This document shows positions 1 to 6,315 of a stretch of 16,170 nt of DNA, piece after piece. The translations under genes were made by a program, and so were the position numbers. The stretch is from an uncultured Eubacteriales bacterium. Lineage in GTDB: Bacteria > Bacillota > Clostridia > Oscillospirales > CAG-272. Position 1 is the stretch's first letter; the number at the start of each line of letters is the position of its first letter. The notes beneath the pieces were generated by a model, which had not been told where the DNA came from, did no database searches, and saw only the letters and a list, made by a program, of their open reading frames with translations. Where the stretch lies: positions 1 through 16,170 of the forward strand of contig CAKRWK010000003.1 in NCBI GenBank assembly GCA_934417455.1, written 5' to 3'.

Positions 1-181
1 TACCGCGCTCCTGTTCCTGCACCATCCAGTCCATCGTGGCGCCGCCGTCGTGGACTTCTCCTATGCGGTGGGTTTTACCGGTATAAAAAAGGATACGTTC
101 GGTCGTCGTCGTTTTACCGGCGTCGATGTGTGCCATGATACCGATATTTCTTGTGTGTTCAAGCGAATACTCTCTGGGCAT
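1..181 (-). CDS. fusA: Elongation factor G, N-terminal 60 residues (cut by window edge)
   Basis: EF-G is the cytoplasmic translational GTPase that drives tRNA-mRNA translocation and, with RRF, ribosome recycling. Only the first 60 codons are here and the gene continues past base 1. The protein opens [20 protein letters not shown] and then [15 protein letters not shown]. This contains the GTPase P-loop AHIDAGKTT (about residues 17-25) and the start of the switch I region ([16 protein letters not shown]), both diagnostic of EF-G. The ATG is at 181. The Shine-Dalgarno-like AAGGAG is about 13 nt upstream, which is rather long. The gene lies 30 nt after rpsG in the usual rpsL-rpsG-fusA order, so it is the third gene of a str operon driven from the promoter at 1323-1351. 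Identity is certain; the C-terminal domains cannot be judged. Confidence 0.97.
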   Translation of the reverse strand, partial: MPREYSLEHTRNIGIMAHIDAGKTTTTERILFYTGKTHRIGEVHDGGATMDWMVQEQERG

Positions 182-211
182 GAACTGCTGTACTCTCCTT
201 TTTTATAACGA

Positions 212-682
212 TCAGAATCTGTAGTGGGCGAAAGCCTTGTTGGCTTCGGCCATCTTGTGGGTGTCTTCCTTTTTCTTGTAAGCGCCACCCATGCTGTTCT
301 TGGCGTCCATGATCTCGCAAGCGAGTCTTTCAGCCATGGTCTTTTCGCCTCTCTGTCTGGCGTAACCGGTGATCCAGCGGAGACCGAGCGTCTGTCTGCG
401 CGCGGCACGGACCTCCATGGGTACCTGGTAGTTGGAACCGCCGACACGGCGTGCTTTGACTTCCAGAACGGGCATGACATTTTCAAGAGCCGCGGTGAAC
501 ACGTCCAGGGCGTTCTCCCCGCTCTTTGCTTCAATCATTGCGAACGCGTCGTAAACAATCTTCTGCGCCACGCCTTTCTTACCGTCGTACATAATGTTGT
601 TGACCAACTTCGTAACAAGCTGGGAATTGTACAGCGGATCCGGCAGTACTTCTCTTTTGGAAATTTGACCTCTTCTAGGCAC
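212..682 (-). CDS. rpsG: 30S ribosomal protein S7
   Basis: S7 is a primary 16S rRNA binding protein that organises the head of the 30S subunit and sits near the E site. I chose the GTG at 682 as the start. It gives a 156-residue protein, the usual S7 length, beginning (M)[15 protein letters not shown], with the strong AAGGAGG placed 8 nt upstream. An in-frame ATG six codons earlier (700) overlaps that same ribosome binding site, so it is unlikely to be used. Typical S7 blocks follow: [20 protein letters not shown], then [20 protein letters not shown] and a C-terminal RLACEIMDA segment. It is preceded by rpsL (142-nt gap) and followed 30 nt later by fusA. In E. coli, S7 represses its own operon by binding the rpsL-rpsG intercistronic RNA; the hairpin at 721-745 is a candidate site for something similar here. 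Confidence 0.97.
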   Translation of the reverse strand: MPRRGQISKREVLPDPLYNSQLVTKLVNNIMYDGKKGVAQKIVYDAFAMIEAKSGENALDVFTAALENVMPVLEVKARRVGGSNYQVPMEVRAARRQTLGLRWITGYARQRGEKTMAERLACEIMDAKNSMGGAYKKKEDTHKMAEANKAFAHYRF

Positions 683-720
683 TGTGCTTCCCTCCTTCAT
701 GAAATAATGAATTCATAGGT

Positions 721-745
721 ACTCGGAACTTCTCGTTCCGTTAGT
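721..745 (-). promoter_or_regulatory. Intercistronic hairpin between rpsL and rpsG (candidate S7 control site)
   Basis: On the transcript strand, CGGAAC and GTTCCG form a perfect 6-bp stem around a 5-nt loop. Three further pairs (ACT with AGT) are possible across a 2-nt bulge. The structure lies about 40 nt upstream of the rpsG start in the 142-nt rpsL-rpsG gap. In E. coli the equivalent gap carries the S7 translational operator. The link to S7 here is inferred from position only; an mRNA processing or stability element is an alternative. Confidence 0.35.
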
Positions 746-824
746 GCTCCTGCGGTTTGCGGATTTAGTATAAACAACTATATCATCACAGCACGTGAGC
801 ACATATTAGCGTCCGGGATGTACC

Positions 825-1238
825 TTATTTCTTGGGACGCTTTGCTCCGTACTTGGAGCGGCCCTGCTTACGGTTGGCGACGCCTTGCGTATCGAGCGTA
901 CCGCGAATAATGTGGTAACGTACGCCGGGCAGGTCACGAACACGACCGCCGCGGATCAGAACGACAGAGTGCTCCTGCAGGTTATGGCCGATACCGGGAA
1001 TGTAAGTGGTAGCTTCCATTCCGTTGGTAAGTCTGACTCTGGCAATCTTACGAAGAGCCGAGTTGGGCTTTTTCGGGGTAACGGTGGTCACCTTGGTGCA
1101 AACGCCTCTTTTCTGCGGTGCGGTAAGGTCGGTCTGCTCATTGCGAAGAGCGTTGAAGCCTTTCTGCAATACGGGAGTCTTGGACTTGTAAGTCTTCTCC
1201 GAACGACCTTTTTTGACGAGCTGGTTAAAGGTTGGCAT
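825..1238 (-). CDS. rpsL: 30S ribosomal protein S12
   Basis: S12 lies at the decoding centre and tunes translational accuracy. The 137-residue protein has the long Bacillota-type N-terminal region (about residues 20-40, [20 protein letters not shown]), then [21 protein letters not shown] (55-64), [17 protein letters not shown] and a C-terminal [13 protein letters not shown]. Both lysines of the KKPNS loop (E. coli Lys43/44) are kept, but the residue equivalent to E. coli Lys88 is Arg101 (codon CGT at 936-938). Lys-to-Arg at that position is a known streptomycin-resistance change in E. coli and Mycobacterium tuberculosis. The ATG at 1238 has GAAGGAGG 7 nt upstream. It is the first gene of the rpsL-rpsG-fusA operon, with its own promoter and a leader of about 78 nt. 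Confidence 0.98.
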   Translation of the reverse strand: MPTFNQLVKKGRSEKTYKSKTPVLQKGFNALRNEQTDLTAPQKRGVCTKVTTVTPKKPNSALRKIARVRLTNGMEATTYIPGIGHNLQEHSVVLIRGGRVRDLPGVRYHIIRGTLDTQGVANRKQGRSKYGAKRPKK

Positions 1239-1268
1239 TCTTTTTCCTCCTTCTTTAAGATATAGTGT

Positions 1269-1292
1269 TTACCGTCGTCCGCAAAAGGGCAT
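1269..1292 (-). CDS. Possible 7-codon leader ORF upstream of rpsL
   Basis: In the predicted rpsL leader, an ATG at 1292 opens a short frame reading MPFCGRR followed by TAA at 1271-1269. An AAAAGG Shine-Dalgarno-like sequence ends 7 nt before the ATG, which is good spacing. The stop lies 30 nt before the rpsL ATG. The last two sense codons are arginine codons CGA and CGG. Such an ORF could be a leader peptide that couples or attenuates rpsL expression. It is short enough to arise by chance, and I see no clear alternating terminator/antiterminator next to it. Confidence 0.25.
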   Translation of the reverse strand: MPFCGRR

Positions 1293-1322
1293 AGTTATAC
1301 CTTTTCACAGATAACAAACAGT

Positions 1323-1351
1323 ATTTTATCATTCTTATTGCGAGTTGTCAA
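1323..1351 (-). promoter_or_regulatory. Sigma-A promoter of the rpsL-rpsG-fusA operon
   Basis: Reading the minus strand, the -35 is TTGACA (1351-1346) and the -10 is TAAAAT (1328-1323), separated by exactly 17 nt. The expected transcription start is near 1316, giving a leader of about 78 nt before the rpsL ATG at 1238. The promoter begins about 10 nt after the T-run of the upstream glycosyltransferase terminator, so the two units appear insulated. Confidence 0.88.
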
Positions 1352-1361
1352 TAGTTTTGGC

Positions 1362-1406
1362 AAAAAAATTCCCGTATTTTCACCTTTCACGGAAAAAATA
1401 CGGGAA
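1362..1406 (-). terminator. Intrinsic terminator after the glycosyltransferase gene
   Basis: The arms TTCCCGTATTTT (1369-1380) and AAAATACGGGAA (1395-1406) are perfectly complementary over 12 bp around a 14-nt loop. In the minus direction the hairpin is followed by seven Ts (1368-1362), the classic Rho-independent arrangement. It starts 15 nt after the stop codon at 1421 and ends just before the rpsL promoter. There is no T-run on the plus side, so it is directional. Confidence 0.9.
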
Positions 1407-1420
1407 CAGAATGCTAAAAA

Positions 1421-2590
1421 TCACTTCTTTTTTTCCTTCTTACGGCCGAAAGAAAACACTTTTGCGAAAAACGAACGGACTTTTTCCTTTCGTTTCAGAC
1501 GGCGCCGGAAGAAAATAAACTTGTCGAGGCGCAACCTGCGGCCGCGTACCTTTCTTTCACTGTACTGCGCATACGTGTACATTTCAGTGTTGGCGACGAA
1601 CTCCGAAACGTCGGAATCCGTTATCGCGTCCGGCGTGTTTTCTCCCCACCCGAGATCCTCGCAGTGCTCATGCAGATAGTCGAAGAACGCGTGTTCCTCC
1701 TCTGCTCCGAGCGCGCGGTACATTTTATAACACTGCGACGCCGAAAGGTTGGCATACGATTTGGAGAGTGGTAGATACATACCGTGCCGCATGAGAAATT
1801 CTTTCAGGCAGACGGCGGCCGCCGGCACGTTCATATAGTATTTTCTGTAAAGTTTCTGCCGTGCCTGACTGCGGTATACGCGCTGATGAATCAGAATATC
1901 TCCCACACGTCCGACGCGCTCCGCCAGCGATAGCGCCATGGACACAAAGAGGGAATCCTCGAAAATGCGGATGTCCTCCATGAACCGCAGTCCTTTTTCC
2001 TCAAGGAACTTGCGGCTGAACAGTTTGTTCCATATGTATCCGTCCGTTATCTGGAATATGGTTTCCGGGCAGTGACTCTTGGAGAGAACCCCCCCGCTCA
2101 GCCATGCCTGCGGCGCCACCGTCGCGTTTCTGTCGGTAAAACGGCCGATGAGATGACGGTACAGGTCATATCCGCACACGGCAATGTCGAGTTCCTTGCA
2201 CTTCGCCTCGCGGTAGAGAATTTCGAGCATTTTCGGGTCGAAAAGGTCATCCGCGTCGAGAAACATCACGTATTCGCCCGATGCGCGCGCCAATCCCTTG
2301 TTGCGCGCAATGGCAGGGCCGGCGTTGCTCTCCGTCAAAATGCGGATACGTGTGTCCTTTTTCTGCAGTTCCTTCAGGGCTTTCAGACATCCGTCCGTCG
2401 ACCCGTCGTCCACACAGATGATTTCTATATCGGAAAGTGTCTGCTGCTGTACGCCGCGCAGCGCCGGCAGCAGATATTCTTTTGCATTGTATATGGGCAT
2501 GACGACCGACACTTTGACGGGTGCCGTCGTGTTCGCCGCTTCGGTTTCGGCTGTCGTATCTTCCGCGGGCCGTTGTTTGCTTTCGTCCAT
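1421..2590 (-). CDS. Family 2 glycosyltransferase (GT-A fold)
   Basis: This 389-residue protein has a clear GT2 domain after a short acidic, Thr/Ala-rich N-terminus. The motifs are KVSVVMPIYNAKEYL (26-40), the nucleotide-binding CVDDGSTDG (59-67), SNAGPAIARNKGL (88-100) and the metal-binding DADD (112-115), the DxD equivalent. GT2 enzymes transfer a sugar from a nucleotide-sugar to an acceptor, commonly a cell-wall or capsular polysaccharide; the sugar and acceptor here cannot be told. I see no convincing membrane helix. The C-terminal 45 or so residues are strongly basic (RRR, RKKEKKK), which could hold it at the inner face of the membrane or near anionic polymers. The ATG at 2590 has GGAGG 6 nt upstream. 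It is a single-gene unit with promoter 2634-2662 and terminator 1362-1406. Confidence 0.9.
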   Translation of the reverse strand: MDESKQRPAEDTTAETEAANTTAPVKVSVVMPIYNAKEYLLPALRGVQQQTLSDIEIICVDDGSTDGCLKALKELQKKDTRIRILTESNAGPAIARNKGLARASGEYVMFLDADDLFDPKMLEILYREAKCKELDIAVCGYDLYRHLIGRFTDRNATVAPQAWLSGGVLSKSHCPETIFQITDGYIWNKLFSRKFLEEKGLRFMEDIRIFEDSLFVSMALSLAERVGRVGDILIHQRVYRSQARQKLYRKYYMNVPAAAVCLKEFLMRHGMYLPLSKSYANLSASQCYKMYRALGAEEEHAFFDYLHEHCEDLGWGENTPDAITDSDVSEFVANTEMYTYAQYSERKVRGRRLRLDKFIFFRRRLKRKEKVRSFFAKVFSFGRKKEKKK

Positions 2591-2633
2591 CTCCGTCCTC
2601 CGTTTCAGGTTTCCCTACTATTCTACGCGTCCC

Positions 2634-2662
2634 ATTTTAACATATTCGTGATAAAATGTCAA
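2634..2662 (-). promoter_or_regulatory. Sigma-A promoter of the glycosyltransferase gene
   Basis: On the minus strand the -35 TTGACA (2662-2657) and -10 TAAAAT (2639-2634) are 17 nt apart. The expected start is near 2627, leaving a short leader before the ATG at 2590. It is divergent from the exonuclease promoter, with about 50 bp between the two -35 boxes. Confidence 0.85.
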
Positions 2663-2711
2663 CCGTTTCGCGCTTTTTTGACGGAAAGACGAAAATTCAC
2701 CGTCAGAGGAA

Positions 2712-2740
2712 TTGACTTTTGCGGAAAATAATGATATACT
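2712..2740 (+). promoter_or_regulatory. Sigma-A promoter of the exonuclease gene
   Basis: The plus strand has TTGACT (2712-2717), a 17-nt spacer and TATACT (2735-2740). The predicted start near 2747 leaves about 36 nt before the ATG at 2783. Nothing operator-like is obvious between the two divergent promoters. Confidence 0.85.
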
Positions 2741-2782
2741 GAAACGGAAAAACGTCAAAAGAAAATTGCAGAAGGAAAACAT

Positions 2783-3781
2783 ATGTATTACATAACCCTG
2801 GACCTTGAATGGAACCAGACATATGCGCAGAAGTCTGCCGCCGTCCAGAAGGAACTCGGTTGCCGCCTGCGTGGCGAGGTCATCCAGATAGGTGCCGTCA
2901 AACTTGACCGGGACATGCGCCCCTGCGGTTCGTACTCCGTTATCGTCAAGCCGAAATATTACAAGAAAATTCACCGTCACGTGGAGAAGTTGACGGGGAT
3001 TTCACAGGCCAAAATGGATCTCGGCCTGCCGCTTCCCGAAGCCGCGGAGAGTTTCCGGCGCTTTTGCGGGGACTCTTTCGTTTTCCTCACATGGGGGCCC
3101 GACGATATTCCCACACTGAAGGACAATTTCCGTATTCACGGTCTTGACACGGCGTGGCTTGACCGTACGTACGATTTGCAGGTGATTTTCAATCAGCAGA
3201 CCGACCACGGGTCAAAACAGCGCTCTCTCGAATATGCCATGGAGCACTTCGGCATACCGCAGAACCTGCCCGCGCACGACGCGCTCAACGACGCGTATTT
3301 TACGGCGCTTGTCGCCGGGAAACTGGATGTTCCCGCCGGTATACGTGCCTATGATGCATCGCAGGGGCAGTACCTCCTCTCCGCGGTTATCGGTAACGCG
3401 GATGCCGGGGACGACGGGTATGTCACCGTGGGGGAAATACTCGATGACGAAACGGTGAAACACCCGAAGTGTCCTGTTTGCGGAAAACGGCTGTTGCCGG
3501 TGGAGAACGCACTTCACTCCCGCGGTCAGAAATACGTTTTCCTTTATCGTTGCGAAAAGGACGGGGACATGTTCCTGACACTTCGCGTTAAGCGGAATTT
3601 CAACGAAACGTGGCGCGCGTCATATACCTTCACGGATGCGTCGGAGGAAGAGATGACGGCGTTCCGGCAGAAACTGTCCGAGAACGTCATTCGCAAAAAG
3701 GTGTCCCGCCGTCCGCGCCGCCGCAGAAAGCGCATCGGGACGGGTACGGTTGCCGCACAGCCGTCGGAAAGCAACGAATAA
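2783..3781 (+). CDS. DEDDh-family 3'-5' exonuclease with C-terminal Cys cluster and basic tail
   Basis: The N-terminal 185 or so residues match the DEDDh exonuclease fold (DnaQ / RNase T / KapD group), which removes nucleotides from 3' ends using two metal ions. The motifs are Exo I ITLDLEW (D7, E9), Exo II LTWGPDDIPTL (D107 or D108) and Exo III LPAHDALNDAYF (H165, D170). All catalytic positions are present. After a linker comes a possible zinc ribbon, CPVCG (C230, C233) and YRCEKDG (C257); the fourth ligand is unclear, with H245 a candidate. The tail (301-320) is very basic (RKKVSRRPRRRRKR), suggesting nucleic-acid binding. DNA or RNA substrate cannot be decided. The ATG at 2783 has AGAAGG 7 nt upstream. 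It is transcribed alone, opposite to all its neighbours, between its own promoter and a strong terminator. Confidence 0.9.
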   Translation: MYYITLDLEWNQTYAQKSAAVQKELGCRLRGEVIQIGAVKLDRDMRPCGSYSVIVKPKYYKKIHRHVEKLTGISQAKMDLGLPLPEAAESFRRFCGDSFVFLTWGPDDIPTLKDNFRIHGLDTAWLDRTYDLQVIFNQQTDHGSKQRSLEYAMEHFGIPQNLPAHDALNDAYFTALVAGKLDVPAGIRAYDASQGQYLLSAVIGNADAGDDGYVTVGEILDDETVKHPKCPVCGKRLLPVENALHSRGQKYVFLYRCEKDGDMFLTLRVKRNFNETWRASYTFTDASEEEMTAFRQKLSENVIRKKVSRRPRRRRKRIGTGTVAAQPSESNE

Positions 3782-3784
3782 ACG

Positions 3785-3820
3785 CAGAAAAAGGACACCC
3801 GCCCGGGTGTCCTTTTTCTG
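3785..3820. terminator. Bidirectional intrinsic terminator
   Basis: A 16-bp perfect stem (CAGAAAAAGGACACCC with GGGTGTCCTTTTTCTG) closes a 4-nt GCCC loop. The A5/T5 tracts at its base supply a U-run in both directions. It begins 3 nt after the exonuclease stop and lies 12 nt beyond the GH78-like stop (3833), so it ends both the plus-strand unit and the long minus-strand array. Confidence 0.92.
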
Positions 3821-3832
3821 TACGTCATTTTC

Positions 3833-5764
3833 TCAGTAACCTGCGCGCACGGTCAGTTCTTCCCCGGCCGTGAGAGGGTATGATTTTCCTTTGAAGTACA
3901 GCGTTCCGCCGGTAAGGTCCGTCAGAACGGTAACGCCGTATCCCTCTCTGTACGTCACCGATACGGTGCCGTCTCCGAGGGGCACACGGGCTTCAAACCA
4001 AGTGTAGGCATCCGTGGAGGGAACAACCTCAAACGTTCCGCCGGCAACGGATGTCATGCGGACGCCGGCCACATATCCGGCAAAAACGGCCAGCGGACCC
4101 GCACCGCAAGCGTGGCAGAGCGACGCCCCGAAGGCTGCGCCGTCCCGCTCGTACTGTTCCGATGTGGGTTTCATGGGGTCAAACGATTCCCATGCCGTCG
4201 TGGCACCGAGACGGATCATGCCGCCGAAAAAGACGTGCATGCGTTCGACAGCCTCTTTGATATGTCCCGTGCGGCAGAGCGCAAGAAGTTCGGGCACCAT
4301 GAGAACGGTCGTGTTGACTTCGGGGATTTCGTCCCCCAGAAGTACGCGGTCGGTGACGGTTTTCGACTGTTCCTTGCTTGTCAGTCCGTAAAGTACGGCG
4401 AAAATGCTCGGTCGCCGCGCGACGACCTCGTCATCCGCGTGCTCCGCGAATCCGCCGCAAGCGGGTCGGTAGTAGGTTCGGAATATAGCCTCTTTCAGTT
4501 CGTTTTCGTCGACGACGGGGCAGGGCAGTCCGAGCATTTCCGCCATTCTTCTCATGCAGCGCGTTGCCTGCCAGAAGAGAATCTGCTGCGTGCCATCGGC
4601 CGTGTCCTCTCCGGCACCGCCGAGAAGCCCGTCCGACTGCCGTTCGGAAAGAACCAGCGCATAGAGTGCGCTGAGCCGGTCAAAGACCGCCGTCGGAAGC
4701 GTGAGGTTGCCGGTGCGGAACCATTCTTCGTATACGGCGATGATAAGGCAGAGCGACGATGTACGGTCGCCGCCCGCATGGCGCGTGTACGGCGGCTTTC
4801 CGAGCAGAGAGAGGAGCGAACGCTCGGAGATTTCCGGTGCGCGGAAGAGAGAGGGCGCCGCCATGACCGTTTCGTAGAGGTCGGCGGCACGGACAAAACC
4901 GTCGCGCTTGATGCCGTCGGTAAAGCATTCGCGGGTGTTCAGGTGGAGTGTGCGCGCCGAGAGCGCAAAAATCTCTTCGGCTAGCGGGTCGTCGCTACGG
5001 AAAAATCCTTCGTCTTTCACAGGGTAATATTCGCTGTCTGCATATACGGCGCCGATGGTTCCTTCCGTGCGGATGTAGACGAAACGGAAGGCCGCCGTGT
5101 CAAAGGTTGTCTTTCCCCGAAGGGTGGCACGCTCGGTGAGAAGCGCCTGCTTTTCTTTCGGGAGACAGTCCCCGCTGAGGGCTTCTTCTTCGCTTTCTCC
5201 GAATACGACAAACACATCGCCTTTGCCGACAATTGTCAGTTTTGCAAATAATTCTTTGCCGAAATCGAGTAAATACCCTTCGTTTTCTTCCCGTACAGAC
5301 CGAGGCATAACGGTCTCATGGGAAAAAGGAAAGACTTCCACGTCGTCCGTCGGCGCAGAGTACGTCGGCCGGTTGCCGACGGCGCAGAGGGTTACATCGT
5401 CCGCCGTCGCAATCCATGTTCCGTCCGTATAGACTTCCTCGCCTTCGGCATATGCCGCGGGCAGACCCGTCGGATTCAGAACGCGGATGCGGACATCATG
5501 CCGCCCCGGCACGCAGGGAACGGGATATTCCGTCGGATAACGGATACCGTCGAGTATCACCTCGCCCGTACCGTTCGTGTATACGGTAAAGACGGAGTCA
5601 AGGCAGGTGGTCACCTCTTTTCGGAATTCCACCTTGGGATATACCCCCGCGAGCGGCCATTGCGGCAGGCGGGAAGCCCCCCACTGTCTGCCCTTTGTGT
5701 GCAGACGCAGACTGTGAAAGAGCGCATGTTCTCCGTAATACCATATCCAAGTAGACTGATGCAT
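3833..5764 (-). CDS. GH78-like (alpha-L-rhamnosidase family) protein with divergent active site
   Basis: I place the start at the ATG at 5764 (AGAGGA 7 nt upstream), giving 643 residues. The longer frame from 5848 would overlap the preceding gene. No signal peptide is seen, so it is probably cytoplasmic. Family landmarks in order are WIWYYGE (6-12), LDFGKELF (166-173), ECFTDGIKRD (279-288), GATTAWESFDP (520-530) and SLCHACGAGP (548-557). These match GH78 enzymes, which release terminal alpha-L-rhamnose with an inverting mechanism in an (alpha/alpha)6 barrel. From my memory of the family, the segment after KRD usually reads RWVWSGDAY; here it is GFVRAADLY. The Asp is kept (D295) but the tryptophans are lost. 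E525 fits the usual catalytic base. The sugar specificity may be altered or activity lost. It is the last gene of the array, 49 nt after an unrecognised gene. Confidence 0.8.
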   Translation of the reverse strand: MHQSTWIWYYGEHALFHSLRLHTKGRQWGASRLPQWPLAGVYPKVEFRKEVTTCLDSVFTVYTNGTGEVILDGIRYPTEYPVPCVPGRHDVRIRVLNPTGLPAAYAEGEEVYTDGTWIATADDVTLCAVGNRPTYSAPTDDVEVFPFSHETVMPRSVREENEGYLLDFGKELFAKLTIVGKGDVFVVFGESEEEALSGDCLPKEKQALLTERATLRGKTTFDTAAFRFVYIRTEGTIGAVYADSEYYPVKDEGFFRSDDPLAEEIFALSARTLHLNTRECFTDGIKRDGFVRAADLYETVMAAPSLFRAPEISERSLLSLLGKPPYTRHAGGDRTSSLCLIIAVYEEWFRTGNLTLPTAVFDRLSALYALVLSERQSDGLLGGAGEDTADGTQQILFWQATRCMRRMAEMLGLPCPVVDENELKEAIFRTYYRPACGGFAEHADDEVVARRPSIFAVLYGLTSKEQSKTVTDRVLLGDEIPEVNTTVLMVPELLALCRTGHIKEAVERMHVFFGGMIRLGATTAWESFDPMKPTSEQYERDGAAFGASLCHACGAGPLAVFAGYVAGVRMTSVAGGTFEVVPSTDAYTWFEARVPLGDGTVSVTYREGYGVTVLTDLTGGTLYFKGKSYPLTAGEELTVRAGY

Positions 5765-5813
5765 AGCGAAATCCTCTTCTTTCGGTTTTCTTCTGTTTTT
5801 ATTGACATGTGTT

Positions 5814-6239
5814 TTATCCGGCAAGGTATCCGTCTTCACGGAGGACATCTTCTTCGGAAAGACTCATGTCTCCGTCTCCCCCGTGCGAGAGCGTGACGGT
5901 GCGACGGACGCGCATGGCGCATCGGTCGGCTTTTTTTCTTTTTTTCGTTTTTTGGGTTTTCTCTTCCGGTACGGGTCGGCAGGTATAGAGGAGCACGGCC
6001 GGACGGTGGGAAAACCGTTTTTTCGGAGATGTGTCGGCGGCGTAATCGGCCTTCAGTGCCGGCAAAAGTCCGCTTTCCACCCGTTCTTTTAGGATGCGGA
6101 GCCAGTTTTCATAAAAAAGGTTTGTTTTTTCCGTTCCGGGTTCTTCTCCCGTCAGGCTGACCGCGTCGGCGCGGAAAATCAGGTATACGATGCCGCCGTC
6201 TTTGTATATCTGCGTTTGTTCCGTAAAGGACATTTCCAT
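5814..6239 (-). CDS. Unrecognised 141-residue protein
   Basis: I do not recognise this family. The ATG at 6239 has GGAGG 6 nt upstream, so translation is well supported. The first 60 residues look like a folded alpha/beta domain (KDGGIVYLIFRADAVSLTG, then a helical NLFYENWLRILKERVESGLL). Next come RFSHRPAVLLYTCRPV and a highly charged stretch (EEKTQKTKKRKKADR, about 93-107), then TVTLSHGGDGDMSLSEEDVL near the end. No signal peptide, membrane segment or catalytic motif is evident. The loose pattern of a beta-rich protein resembles small uncharacterised proteins of Clostridia, but that is an impression only. It lies 76 nt after mtnN and 49 nt before the GH78-like gene and is probably co-transcribed with them. 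Confidence 0.75.
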   Translation of the reverse strand: MEMSFTEQTQIYKDGGIVYLIFRADAVSLTGEEPGTEKTNLFYENWLRILKERVESGLLPALKADYAADTSPKKRFSHRPAVLLYTCRPVPEEKTQKTKKRKKADRCAMRVRRTVTLSHGGDGDMSLSEEDVLREDGYLAG

Positions 6240-6315
6240 ACCATTCCTCCGTACGCACGAGTTGTCCGCGCGTCTGTCGATACAGTGTATGCCGCGCTAC
6301 GGGAAAATAGACACT

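Noticed and set aside
683..700. Upstream ATG start for rpsG at 700
   Set aside because: This ATG overlaps the AAGGAGG ribosome binding site; the GTG at 682 has proper spacing and gives the standard 156-residue S7.
2086..2095. C-run in the glycosyltransferase gene as a possible frameshift
   Set aside because: The run reads in frame as Ser-Gly-Gly-Val, and both sides keep the same GT2 frame with no stop.
4112..4984. 290-residue plus-strand open frame antisense to the GH78-like gene
   Set aside because: No domain, no ribosome binding site, and low-complexity Arg/Glu-rich composition; the minus strand carries the GH78 landmarks throughout.
5765..5848. N-terminal extension of the GH78-like protein to an ATG at 5848
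   Set aside because: It would overlap the end of the preceding gene, is highly charged and lacks family similarity; the ATG at 5764 has a good ribosome binding site and starts at the family's WIWY motif.
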